Part shown: positions 26,294-34,571 of the stretch, one piece after another | Position numbering within the stretch: position 1 is the first letter of the stretch | Layout: every line of letters starts with the position of its first letter | Assembly (NCBI GenBank): GCA_020442185.1 | Contig: JAGRKS010000033.1 | Span: forward strand, 1-36,954 | Direction of reading: 5' to 3' | Length of the DNA stretch: 36,954 nt | Origin: Hyphomicrobiaceae bacterium | GTDB lineage: Bacteria; Pseudomonadota; Alphaproteobacteria; Rhizobiales; Hyphomicrobiaceae | Made by a program: the position numbers and the translations under genes | The notes under the pieces: model-generated | What the model saw: the letters and a program-made list of their open reading frames with translations, nothing else | The model's database searches: none | What the model was told of the DNA's origin: nothing

Positions 26294-26307
26294 CCGTCCG
26301 CACGTGC

Positions 26308-27300
26308 TCAGAGCCAACCCTTCTTCCGGAAGTAGAGGTAGGGAACGATGGCCGCGACGAGCATCAGCAGCAGTGCGTAGGGATATCCGAAGACCCATTC
26401 GAGTTCCGGCATGTTGCGGAAGTTCATGCCGTAGATGGACGCTACCAGCGTCGGGGGCATCAGCATCACAGCCATCACCGAAAACAGTTTGATGATCTGG
26501 TTCTGCTCGATGGAAATCATCCCGAGTACCGCGTCGAGCAGGAATGTGATCCGCTCGGAGAGAAAGTGCAGGTGCTCCGTCAGCGAGCGGATGTCGCGTT
26601 GGACGGTCTTGATGCGCTGCACGTCCTGGGCATCGTCCTTGCGCTGCTTCATGGCCTGGATGAGAAACAGCAGCAGCCGGTCGAGCGAGTTGGTGCTTTC
26701 CTCCGCGCGTGACGTCGTTTCGCCGAGCCGGCCAATGGTGCGCAACGCGACGTCCAGACGCTTCGTCCGGGATTGCTGCCCGCCCTTGATGCCAAACACT
26801 TGGGTTGCCAGCCGGTTCACCTCGTCCTGTATATGCTCGATGAGATCCGCTTTGCGCTGGACGAGACTTTCAAGAAGACCCACCAGGATTGCGGCGCCGT
26901 CGTTGCACGGTGCGTCACCTTTCTCGACGCGCGAGAGAAACAAGGGAAAGGCCCTCGGTTCCGCATAGCGGACGGTCACGAGGTTCTGCCCGTGAAGAAT
27001 GAACGTCACGGCCGAGAACTGCGGCGTTCCGCCTTCGATATTGTGTGCGACGAGCGCCGTCATGACATAGGCGCCCTGTTCGAAATAGAGCCGGTTCGAG
27101 GCTTCAATCTCGCGCATCTCGGCGCGCGTCGGTACTTCGATACCGAGGGCCGTCTCGACGGCGAGATCCTCGTCGGCCGTGGGGTGCAGCAGGTCGATCC
27201 AGTACGGAGCACTCTCGATTTCGTCGAGGCTGCGACGTTTGGTGAGGCGTGTTCCTGTGACTTCGTGAATGGTCAGCATCGGAGATGGTGCCCTTGCCAT
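26308..27300 (-). CDS. corA: CorA-family magnesium/cobalt transporter
   Basis: This 330-residue protein forms the pentameric Mg2+ channel of the CorA family. A large N-terminal cytoplasmic domain (to about residue 265) includes the long stalk helix (FGIKGGQQSRTKRLDVALRT and SLTEHLHFLSERITFLLDAV). Two C-terminal membrane helices follow, with the signature YGMNF (290-294) at the end of the first and a basic tail, YFRKKGWL. The loop after the motif is RNMPELEW, matching CorA. The start at 27300 gives the expected opening; an ATG seven codons later is possible. It lies between and antisense to the two paralogous secreted-protein genes, sharing a 179-base divergent upstream region with the second. 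Confidence 0.95.
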   Translation of the reverse strand: MARAPSPMLTIHEVTGTRLTKRRSLDEIESAPYWIDLLHPTADEDLAVETALGIEVPTRAEMREIEASNRLYFEQGAYVMTALVAHNIEGGTPQFSAVTFILHGQNLVTVRYAEPRAFPLFLSRVEKGDAPCNDGAAILVGLLESLVQRKADLIEHIQDEVNRLATQVFGIKGGQQSRTKRLDVALRTIGRLGETTSRAEESTNSLDRLLLFLIQAMKQRKDDAQDVQRIKTVQRDIRSLTEHLHFLSERITFLLDAVLGMISIEQNQIIKLFSVMAVMLMPPTLVASIYGMNFRNMPELEWVFGYPYALLLMLVAAIVPYLYFRKKGWL

Positions 27301-27479
27301 GCGGGGTCGGAGTTCTCATCTGCTAAAGCATAAGCCGCGCCGACACCATGATCGCAACGCCATTGCGATGCAGACACCGGTAAAGCATGGTTGCCCAATC
27401 ACATGGTGGCACCGCGCCGTCATGCTTTCGTGACGTGTGTCGTGGAGCGCGCGCCGAGACCTGGAGGAGTGACGAGAGA

Positions 27480-27803
27480 ATGAAAAGACAGATATCAGGA
27501 CGTCGCATCGCCACGGCGCTACTCGTGGCATTCGGAGTGATATTCGCCATGGCGGCCCCGGCTGCGGCGATCGACTGCAACGGGCCGTATCAGATTGTCA
27601 GGGGGCAGCAGATCGCGACGCCCTATTGCGAAGATGCCTACCTTGCCAAGGTCGCACGCGAGTATGGCACGCGTGTTTCAGCGGCGGAGATTCGCCACAA
27701 CCCCAACAAGAAGGCGGATGTCTGCCGCTTCATGGGGTTCGACAGCCGCGTCAGCCATATCTGTCTCAATTATCGCGATGGGGTCGGGAGCCCACACTTC
27801 TAG
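27480..27803 (+). CDS. Small secreted four-cysteine protein, paralogue B
   Basis: This 107-residue protein has a signal peptide (about residues 1-30, AMAAPAAA) and a mature domain with cysteines at 33, 50, 82 and 95. It matches paralogue A over IATPYC, YLAKVA, VSAAEIRHNP and the last two cysteines, with roughly 40% identity by eye over 60 residues. Start ATG 27480 has GGAGG and GAGAGA upstream. It is transcribed away from corA. The family is not recognised. The conserved cysteines imply disulfides in the periplasm or outside the cell. Confidence 0.8.
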   Translation: MKRQISGRRIATALLVAFGVIFAMAAPAAAIDCNGPYQIVRGQQIATPYCEDAYLAKVAREYGTRVSAAEIRHNPNKKADVCRFMGFDSRVSHICLNYRDGVGSPHF

Positions 27804-28137
27804 GTGTCACGGGTTCAGGTTGGCTTGGTATGAGCCGCCGGGCCGATGCGGCCTCCATCCGTCCTAGAATAAATGAACCAGGGCGGGGTTGCCGGAGCGC
27901 GATAGAGGTCGCGCTCGACATGCCTTCGTCACCGGCCGACGTCACCGTATCAGCGCTGACGGTTCCGGTGTGAGGCAGACAGTTCTCGTCCGTGGTCTGC
28001 TATCGGCTCGACGGTGTCTCGACGAAGTTCGGCTCGGCGTCTCGGGCGAACCGAGGCCGACGCACGGGCTCGGTGAATTCGGTCGCCCGGGCTGCCGCTA
28101 GACCCGTGATGACACGCCGACGCCAGGTGTCGCCGTG
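27804..28137. other. Intergenic region between convergent genes
   Basis: About 334 bases with no convincing gene. A long imperfect hairpin at 28110-28140 (TGACACG... / ...CGTGTCA, about 13 of 15 pairs) overlaps the bactofilin stop codon and may mark its transcript end; it lacks a U-tract. Confidence 0.4.
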
Positions 28138-28668
28138 TCAGGTTGCGGGTTTGACGGTGGTATCGAGATTAGGTTGAAGTTCGCTGTCGTCCTTGGCGCG
28201 CCGCACGCGGCCATCGAACTGGGCGCCTTCGGAAATGGCCAGCGACTTGTGCAGAATGTCGCCGTTGACGCGCGAGGTGTGCAGCAGCGAGACGCTCATG
28301 CCACGGATCGCGCCTTCGACGCGGCCGCGCACTTCGACCGTTTCCGCCGAGACCGAGCCTGCGACGTTGCCGGTTTCGCCGATGACGATTTCGCGACCCG
28401 ACAAATCGCCGCGGATCTGGCCGTCAACCTGCAATCTGCTCTGGCAGACGATAATGATCTTGTCGCCCGCGATGTGCAGATCCTGTCCGATGACGGAAAC
28501 CGGACCTCCGCGGCTTTGCCCCGCTGGCGGTGTTGTTCGCGGCAGAGGTTCTGCGGTCGGCTGCGGCCCGGGCTTTCCACCAGCGGGGAAAAAACCGCTC
28601 GCGGGGGTGGGCGCACTCGGCGTTTCGTTTGGTTTTTGAATGTCGGGGGGTGGGCTGCGGCCAAACAC
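28138..28668 (-). CDS. Bactofilin-family polymer-forming protein (GTG start)
   Basis: This 176-residue cytoskeletal protein has a Pro-rich disordered N-terminus (about 1-54) and a central bactofilin beta-helix domain (about 55-150). The domain shows the repeated short strands and glycines of the family (VIGQDLHIAGDK, LQVDGQIRGDLSGREIVIGE, GNVAGSVSAETVEVRGRVEG). A short polar tail follows. Bactofilins polymerise without nucleotide and organise cell-wall or stalk growth at the inner membrane. The start is a GTG at 28668 with a perfect AGGAGG about 7 bases upstream. In-frame upstream residues are arginine-rich and begin far before any ribosome-binding site, so GTG is preferred. No M23 peptidase gene, a frequent partner, is adjacent. 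Confidence 0.9.
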   Translation of the reverse strand: MFGRSPPPDIQKPNETPSAPTPASGFFPAGGKPGPQPTAEPLPRTTPPAGQSRGGPVSVIGQDLHIAGDKIIIVCQSRLQVDGQIRGDLSGREIVIGETGNVAGSVSAETVEVRGRVEGAIRGMSVSLLHTSRVNGDILHKSLAISEGAQFDGRVRRAKDDSELQPNLDTTVKPAT

Positions 28669-29014
28669 GCGGGACCTCCTGGACGCAAAGGAAACTGAAA
28701 GCCGACGACGTGCCGACAACGATCGAAATAGGACACAACCATGCCTTCTTGGCTTTTCGTTGTCGAGGCGCGAAGCCAGAGATGGTTGGCGTGGTGCCGC
28801 CTTGTGCCGCTCGGGCAACAGGTCGGCGCCGCGCCAGCCCGCAGGTTCCAGTCATACCGGGTTGGCACAGCCTCGCCACGGTGCGCGGCAGAGGCCGGAC
28901 ACGGTCGTTGGCCATGTCACGATATTCGCGTCGGCCAGCAGATAGGCGAGCAAGAGCCGGCCCACGATAGGCGACGATGTGGTTGTCGCGACCGCGAGCC
29001 AGCGTGCGAACTTC
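28669..29014. other. Intergenic region upstream of the bactofilin gene
   Basis: About 346 bases. It holds the bactofilin ribosome-binding site (AGGAGG, minus strand, near 28675-28680) and presumably its promoter. Open frames on both strands are arginine-rich and look like shadows. Nothing else was recognised. Confidence 0.4.
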
Positions 29015-29380
29015 TCAGCGATAGTAGGGCAGCCAAAGATCCACGAACGGAGCGCGGACGCGGACGCCATCGCGCGTGCGGCGAACATGCGTAAAGGGAG
29101 CGTCGACCTCGACATGGCCACGCCGCGAATAGACGCGCGTTGTCGGGGCATCGACGGCAACCGCGTCGCGGTGGCGGCGGTAATAGCGGTGTTTGTGGCG
29201 GCGGTAGCCAACTTCGATCAACCGAGCGCGTCCGGTGTCACGCATGACGTCGGCGGCGCCTGAAGCCGTCACCGCCGGCGCTGCAAGGGATGGAGCCGGC
29301 AGCAGCGACGTGGTGCAAACGGCTGCAAGGACGGCGATGCCAAGGCCGCAGCGGAATCTTGTGTTGCGTGAGATGATCAT
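29015..29380 (-). CDS. Small secreted protein with 16-residue repeat, unknown
   Basis: This 121-residue protein has a signal peptide (about 1-34, SLLPAPSLAA), a basic His/Arg/Tyr-rich segment (RRHKHRYYRRHRD, 60-72), then three repeats in exact 16-residue register. These are VAVDAPTTRV (74-83), VEVDAPFTHV (90-99) and VRVRAPFVDL (106-115), ending WLPYYR. An AAGGAAG ribosome-binding site lies 6 bases before the ATG at 29380. The pattern suggests a short beta-strand repeat, probably in the periplasm or envelope. I cannot assign a family. Confidence 0.75.
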   Translation of the reverse strand: MIISRNTRFRCGLGIAVLAAVCTTSLLPAPSLAAPAVTASGAADVMRDTGRARLIEVGYRRHKHRYYRRHRDAVAVDAPTTRVYSRRGHVEVDAPFTHVRRTRDGVRVRAPFVDLWLPYYR

Positions 29381-29723
29381 CTTGCTTCCTTTTTTGGTTC
29401 GTGAGCCTCGAGCCGTGTCGAAGCCCGAGTGAGCGCTCGCGTTCGGTCGCGCCAAAATCGGACGCGGATGAGGCCTCGATGCGCGACTTTTGGCCACGCC
29501 ACCTGTGTCCGGGATATGAACGGCAGCGGCGATGTCGTCGCCTGGAGCATGCGGCCGCGTGCGTTCGACACCGGACACTCGCCTCCGCGACCGGAAAGAT
29601 GCTCCTGCGGATGAGCACCTGCCGGCGCATCAACGGGACAGCGCATCGAAGCACCGTCCCGCTTGATCTGGTCAGGTCGTCTGGTCGCGCCCGGTAGCAG
29701 CGGTTAGGCCGCTGGCGAGGGCG
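29381..29723. other. Intergenic region with a diverged palindromic repeat
   Basis: About 343 bases without a convincing gene. It contains the third copy of the palindromic element (29446-29500) and, near its lower-coordinate end, the ribosome-binding site of the 29015-29380 gene. Confidence 0.5.
29446..29500. repeat. Palindromic interspersed repeat core, diverged third copy
   Basis: Twenty-one bases starting TCGCGCCAAAATCGGACGCG are identical to the core of the copies at 20185-20460. The opposite arm is diverged (GATGCGCGACTTTTGGC against GATGCGATTTTGGCG). The outer arms are not present. Confidence 0.75.
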
Positions 29724-30266
29724 TCAGGCTTCGGCCTGCATTTTCTCGGCCGTGTTGGGGCCGAAGTTACCATCCGCGGACAAGCCGTTGCGCTTCTGGA
29801 AATCGCGCACGGCTTCTTTGGTTCCGCGGCCGTAATTGCCGTCCACCGTCAGCTCGTAGCCGATCCCGTTCAGCAACTCCTGAAGTGCCTTGACGTCGTC
29901 GCCGCTATCACCGCGACGAAGGGTCCGCGTGAATTCAAACTTCTTTTCCTCGACGCCGCCGATGCCCTGGCAGGGACGCGCGCTGCGTGTGCACACCCAA
30001 CGCTTCTTGCCTTCGAGGTTGACCTGCTCGCAATCGATCTTGCGATCCTCCGCGACGCGCCAGGACTTGAAGCCGGGGCCGGCCTTGTCGCCAGCTGCTT
30101 TGCGCCAAGCGAAAAGCGAACTCGGGTACGCACCGAGGTTCTTGGAAATGAATGGCTCGCCCTCGGCGACCACGACATCGTTCTTGCATTCCTTGGCCAG
30201 CGCCGGGATCGCAGAGCCGGCGAAAACCGTAAGCGCGGCCGCGGCCAATTTTAGGATACGGAGCAT
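29724..30266 (-). CDS. Exported peptidoglycan-binding-domain protein
   Basis: This 180-residue protein has a signal peptide (about 1-24, AIPALA). A central domain with four cysteines (27, 79, 92, 99) and the sequence PSSLFAWRKAAGDKAGPGFK follows. The C-terminus (about 115-178) is a PG_binding_1 domain: LRRGDSGDDVKALQELLNGI, then VDGNYGRGTKEAVRDFQKRN and GNFGPNTAEKM. Such domains bind peptidoglycan non-catalytically. The ATG at 30266 has an AGAGGT ribosome-binding site about 9 bases upstream; an in-frame extension of 28 residues is unlikely. The central domain is not recognised. Confidence 0.87.
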   Translation of the reverse strand: MLRILKLAAAALTVFAGSAIPALAKECKNDVVVAEGEPFISKNLGAYPSSLFAWRKAAGDKAGPGFKSWRVAEDRKIDCEQVNLEGKKRWVCTRSARPCQGIGGVEEKKFEFTRTLRRGDSGDDVKALQELLNGIGYELTVDGNYGRGTKEAVRDFQKRNGLSADGNFGPNTAEKMQAEA

Positions 30267-30530
30267 GTCAGGGACCTCTTTCACAAAAAAGCGCTGAGAA
30301 CTGGCTTCAGACAGAGCGCGATATTCTCCAGTCGGCAGGCAAATTGCCAATCTGACCGGCGCGTCCGCTGCTTTTCTGGGGCGGGCTGTTGCAGATCCGC
30401 ACCCCGCATTTTGCAGTCAAAGAGGCCCAACGGGTCGCGCCAAGGTGCGGCAAGCCTGGGGTTTTCGGCCACTTGACACGCCTCTGGCGCACCGTTGCCG
30501 CTGTCTCAGACCACAAAAAACTGATCGATG

Positions 30531-30968
30531 TCATCTGGTGGTTTTTTGGGGGCGCGCGACCGATCGGAGGATGAGCACAGCCCAGGCGATGGCGATCGCG
30601 GCCGCGAGCCACGGCACGCCGGCCCTGATCACAGGCATCGCAACCGCCCGGCCAATTCCCAACCCCAGGCCCATTCCGCCGCCGTGGAAGAACACGATCC
30701 AGAAGCCTGCCTGCACGAGCGCTGCGGCGGCCGTAATGCAGGCGAGGAGCCACACTGGCCAGCGCTTCCAGCCGAAACGGCGATGCGCCCGGAGGAGGAC
30801 CGTCGTTAGAAGCGGTAGCGTGGCGATGGTCGTGACGGCGATGCCATAGAATGAAAACCAGCGCCCTCCGCAAACGAGCCGCAGGATCAGCGCCAACGCG
30901 AAGGCAATCGTTGCGACCTTGGCGAACTGCACCAGCAGCTCCCGCTTCGGTGGCGGTCGGGCGGGCAT
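30531..30968 (-). CDS. Multi-span membrane protein, unknown
   Basis: This 145-residue protein has about four hydrophobic segments (near 15-35, 40-58, 70-94 and 115-136) separated by basic loops (RAHRRFGWKRWP). A Gly-rich stretch GGGMGLGLGIG lies before the last helix. AGGAG lies about 8 bases before the ATG at 30968. It is probably an inner-membrane protein. No family is recognised, and its neighbours on the same strand are functionally unrelated. Confidence 0.7.
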   Translation of the reverse strand: MPARPPPKRELLVQFAKVATIAFALALILRLVCGGRWFSFYGIAVTTIATLPLLTTVLLRAHRRFGWKRWPVWLLACITAAAALVQAGFWIVFFHGGGMGLGLGIGRAVAMPVIRAGVPWLAAAIAIAWAVLILRSVARPQKTTR

Positions 30969-31209
30969 GGACTTCTCCTGGAGGCGACCGCTCGAGAACG
31001 CGGCATGCGCATCATAGTTGCGAAGGCCCGCCGGCCAAAGCGGCGTAAGGACTGCCGCAGCGCAAGATGTGGTGAAGTTCCGGTTCTGACATCGGCTTGC
31101 CCACCGCGGCCAGGTTCCGAGCTAATGTCAGGAACCATGTGGAACACGCGCACGTGGCCGCGGGAAACGCCCGTTTCGATGCCCTGCGAGCGGCTGGTCA
31201 ATGGAGCGC

Positions 31210-32532
31210 CTACCATCCGATCGCGTTCGGCAACCACGTCGCGATTTTTGGAAACACGAAGATCAGCGACAGGCCGACGAGTTGGATCGCGATGAACGGG
31301 ATGACACCTCGGTATATGGCGCCAGTCGTGATCTCGGGCGGCGCGACACCCTTGAGGAAGAACAGCGCCCAACCGAACGGCGGCGTCAGGAACGATGTCT
31401 GCAGGTTCATGGCGACGAGGATCGAAATCCATACCATGTCCGCACCGCTTGCCGTGAACACTGGCAGGAAAAGCGGCAGGGCGATGTAGGAAATCTCGAT
31501 CCACTCGAGGAAGAAGCCGAGCACGAACAGCACGGCCATCAAAAAGAGCAGCTGGCCCTCGAAACCGCCGGGAATCTGCCGGAAGGCATCCTGCACGAGA
31601 TGCTCGCCGCCAAGACCACGGAACGACAGTCCGAACGGCTGGGCGCAGATCAGGATCAAGAACACCATGGCGCTCGTCGACAGCGTCGCGCGGGCAACGT
31701 CACGCAGGACCGTGAACGACAGGCGCCGCGCGAGCAGGGCCAGCAGGACGCTGCCGAACGCCCCCATCGATGCGGCTTCGGTCGGCGCGGCGATGCCGCC
31801 GATGATCGAGCCCAGAACGGCAAAGACGAGAGCGAGCGGCGGCATGACCACCAGCACGAGACGGCGGATCAGTTCGGCGCGTGGCACCGCATCGCGTTCC
31901 GCCGCCGGGATCGCCGGCACCTTGTGCGGGGCGATCACGCCGAGCAGCAGCACATATCCGACGAACAGGCCCGAGAGCATCAGTCCGGGGATCAAGGCGG
32001 CGGCGAACAGGGTACCGACCGATTCCCCCATGATGTCGGCGAGAAGGATGAGCACGAGGCTTGGTGGGATGATCTGTCCGAGCGTGCCCGATGCGCAAAT
32101 GACGCCACAGGCAACGCCATGGTCGTAGCCGCGCGCGATGATCGGCCGGAGTGCGATGAGGCCGGCTGTCACCACCGTCGCGCCAACGATGCCGGATGAG
32201 GCCCCCATCAGCACGCCGACCAGAATGATCGCCAGAGCCATCCCGCCCTTGAGGCCGCCCATGGCGAAACCGATGGTCTCCAGCAGGTCCTCGGCGAGCT
32301 TTGACTTCTCGAGCATCACCCCCATGAAGATGAACAACGGCAGTGCGAGGAGCGTGTAGTTGGTGACGACGCCGTAGACGCGCGACGGCAAAAGGTTGAA
32401 CAGGCCCGCGCCGAAACCGAGGTAGCCGAATACGAAGCCCGAGACGGCGAGACTGATCGCAACGGGAATGCCGGAGACGATCAGCACGAAGAAGCCGGCG
32501 ACCATCAGCAGCGCCAGCGTCTCATTGGCCAT
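31210..32532 (-). CDS. dctM: TRAP transporter large permease (DctM type)
   Basis: This 440-residue inner-membrane protein has about 12 hydrophobic segments and forms the sodium-coupled translocation subunit of a TRAP transporter. Signatures include GIPVAISLAVSGFVFG, LLALPLFIFMGVMLEKS, GASSGIVGATVVTAG, GTLGQIIPPSLVLI, APTEAASMGAFG and QTSFLTPPFGWALFFLKGVA. Its start overlaps the dctQ stop by 11 bases, so the two are translated together. The order dctP-dctQ-dctM on the minus strand is a standard TRAP operon. The QTSFLTPPFG ending is typical of the mannitol/keto-acid type large subunit. Confidence 0.94.
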   Translation of the reverse strand: MANETLALLMVAGFFVLIVSGIPVAISLAVSGFVFGYLGFGAGLFNLLPSRVYGVVTNYTLLALPLFIFMGVMLEKSKLAEDLLETIGFAMGGLKGGMALAIILVGVLMGASSGIVGATVVTAGLIALRPIIARGYDHGVACGVICASGTLGQIIPPSLVLILLADIMGESVGTLFAAALIPGLMLSGLFVGYVLLLGVIAPHKVPAIPAAERDAVPRAELIRRLVLVVMPPLALVFAVLGSIIGGIAAPTEAASMGAFGSVLLALLARRLSFTVLRDVARATLSTSAMVFLILICAQPFGLSFRGLGGEHLVQDAFRQIPGGFEGQLLFLMAVLFVLGFFLEWIEISYIALPLFLPVFTASGADMVWISILVAMNLQTSFLTPPFGWALFFLKGVAPPEITTGAIYRGVIPFIAIQLVGLSLIFVFPKIATWLPNAIGW

Positions 32533-33109
32533 TGCCGTCGCCCATCATCGTTGTTGTGTGGGATGTGCCTTGCAGGGCCGCTGGGCCGGCAGGCGGCCAG
32601 CGGCGGAGCGCCTTCACGAACTCGACGAAGCCTTGCAACGCCAGAAGCGCGAACCCGAGCGGGATGAGCGATTTGAGAAGGTAGCGGAAGGGCAGCCCAC
32701 CCGGATCGGGCGAGCCCTCCTGGTAGGCGTAGCTTTGCGCAACATACGCGAAGGATACTTTCATGATGAGAAGCGCCACGGCAACGGTCATCAATCCGGC
32801 CGCCGCATCGACGATGGCCTTCGTGCGTGGCCCGTAGCGCGCATAGAGCATGTCGACGCGAACTTCTTCGCCGCGATTTATGCCATAGCTCATGCCGATC
32901 AGGGCCGTCACCGCAAGAAGGTGCCACTCCAGTTCCTGCAACGCCACGGTGCCCGCGCTCAACAGATAGCGCGCGAGCACGTTGAGCGCGACGAGTGCGA
33001 CGAGGGCGAGCGTCAGCCATGCGACGAGCCGGCCGACCAGGTCGACGAGGATGTCGATCCGGTCAGCCAGCCGCGATGCCATGGAGAAAACGCCGCGCCG
33101 AGGCCCCAT
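32522..33109 (-). CDS. dctQ: TRAP transporter small permease (DctQ type)
   Basis: This 195-residue inner-membrane protein has four hydrophobic helices. Family features are LNVLARYLLSAGTVALQELEWHLL (the conserved R-Y and E-W pair are visible) and GEEVRVDMLYARYG after helix 2. It is required, with DctM, for transport. The ATG at 33109 shares its A with the dctP stop (TGATG), implying coupled translation. An ATG nine codons later (33082) is a possible start but has no ribosome-binding site. The C-terminal tail (ALQGTSHTTTMMGDGNGQ) is polar. Confidence 0.9.
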   Translation of the reverse strand: MGPRRGVFSMASRLADRIDILVDLVGRLVAWLTLALVALVALNVLARYLLSAGTVALQELEWHLLAVTALIGMSYGINRGEEVRVDMLYARYGPRTKAIVDAAAGLMTVAVALLIMKVSFAYVAQSYAYQEGSPDPGGLPFRYLLKSLIPLGFALLALQGFVEFVKALRRWPPAGPAALQGTSHTTTMMGDGNGQ

Positions 33110-34197
33110 CAGCCGAGGAACTCGTGATAGGGCTTCTCGCTGACCGTGGCCCACGAGCGGTGCTTGTCACGGAACGCCATGAACGCGTCGTGCACCTTCT
33201 TGGTGCGTGGGTCCTTCGCGGCTTCCGCTTCGAGCACCTCGAAGGTCAGGCTGCGCAGCTTTGTGACGATCTCCTTGGGCAGCACGTCGGTCTTGACGCC
33301 ATGGTTCTTGACGAGATCGTCGAGCGCGTCGGCGTTGTTCGCTTCGGACCATGCGTGGCTCTCGAGATTGCAGGCCATCGCCGCGACCTTGACGATCTCC
33401 TGCAGATCTTTCGGCAACTTTTCCCATGCGGCGAGATTGATGAGCAGCTCGGTCGCGTTGGACGGCTCGTGCCATCCCGTCGTGAAATAGTATTTGGCGG
33501 CGTTCTGCAGCCCGAGGCGGCGATCCTGAAAGGGGCCGACGAATTCGGCGGCATCGATGACGCCGCGTTCGAGTGCCGGGAAAATTTCGCCACCGGGAAG
33601 CAGTTTCACGTCGACGCCAAGCTGCTTGTAGACCTTGCCGGCAAGGCCCGGAATACGCATCTTGAGACCATTGAAGTCGTCGATGGACTTGATCGGATTG
33701 CGGAACCAGCCGGTCATCTGAACGCCGGTGTTGCCCATCGGGAATGCGATCATGCCGAGCGGCTTGTAGAGCTCCTGCCAAAGCTCGAGACCGCCGCCGC
33801 TATAGAGCCAGGCATTCATGCCCTGGAAGTTGAGGCCGAACGGCACAGTCGTGAAGTATTGTGCGGCGAAGATCTTGCCGGCCCAGAAGTAGGCATTGGC
33901 CGCATTCATCTCGACGGTCCCGGCCTGCACCGCGTCGAAGCCCTCGAGTGCGGGGATCAATTCGCCCGCGGCAAAGTGCTGGATCTTCAGCCGGCCGTTC
34001 GACATTGCCTCGACCTTCTTGCAGAAGTCGGTCGGGCTGCCGGGACCCGCGACATAGAACGGCGCGTTCGGTGGATAGGCGTTGGTCATCTTGAAGGCGA
34101 ACGTTTCTTCAGCGCGCGCGATCGCTGGCGCACCGACGATCGCCGTCGTGCCAGCGGCGGCGTATCCAGCGGTTTTCAGAAACTCGCGTCTCTTCAT
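33109..34197 (-). CDS. dctP: TRAP transporter substrate-binding protein, Tat-exported
   Basis: This 362-residue periplasmic binding protein has an N-terminal twin-arginine signal, MKRREFLKTAGYAAAG, with cleavage near AIARA. The DctP/TakP-type body includes WLYSGGGLELWQELYKPLGM, GNTGVQMTGWFRNPI, FNGLKMRIPGLAGKVYKQLG and FPALERGVIDAAEFVGPFQD. These resemble the TakP/SmoM subgroup, whose members bind 2-oxoacids or related carboxylates and dimerise. The conserved arginine in KMRIPG is the usual carboxylate-binding residue. An AAGGAGAT ribosome-binding site lies about 9 bases before the ATG at 34197. Substrate unknown. Confidence 0.93.
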   Translation of the reverse strand: MKRREFLKTAGYAAAGTTAIVGAPAIARAEETFAFKMTNAYPPNAPFYVAGPGSPTDFCKKVEAMSNGRLKIQHFAAGELIPALEGFDAVQAGTVEMNAANAYFWAGKIFAAQYFTTVPFGLNFQGMNAWLYSGGGLELWQELYKPLGMIAFPMGNTGVQMTGWFRNPIKSIDDFNGLKMRIPGLAGKVYKQLGVDVKLLPGGEIFPALERGVIDAAEFVGPFQDRRLGLQNAAKYYFTTGWHEPSNATELLINLAAWEKLPKDLQEIVKVAAMACNLESHAWSEANNADALDDLVKNHGVKTDVLPKEIVTKLRSLTFEVLEAEAAKDPRTKKVHDAFMAFRDKHRSWATVSEKPYHEFLG

Positions 34198-34571
34198 TCG
34201 AATGATCTCCTTATCGATCGGGTACATGCCCGGCCGAGGAGTTTGCAACTGGCATGCCACGCGAAGAGGGCCGGTTTTGTTGACGTTCGGTTGCCGCGCG
34301 ACCCAGTGCAGGTGATGAAGATTTGCTCACACTGCAAGGCGAGAAGGCATCAGTTCACTCACTATCGGTTTGCATCCCAACCCTCGGCCTTGCGCGGTCG
34401 CCGCGCGACACGTATGCGCTGGTGATCGTGTGGTGCGCGGATACGGTGCATGCGAGAACGCTGCTTGTCTCCAGCTCCAAACAGGATCACATATCTGCCC
34501 GCGAAATCAGGCGATCACGGAGGCAGATCACTCCGGCCGAATCCGTTCCAGCTGAACTCGAGGATCTCTAC
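34198..34571. other. Divergent promoter region between dctP and the GGT-family gene
   Basis: About 374 bases without a convincing gene; it should hold both promoters. TTGACG near 34277 could be a -35 element but lacks a clear -10. In-frame extension of the GGT-family gene to 34323 is possible, but the added residues do not resemble the family. Confidence 0.4.

Noticed and set aside
31108..31131. GGTTCC...GGAACC stem downstream of dctM as a terminator
   Set aside because: Only six pairs with a 12-base loop and no U-tract; too weak to call.
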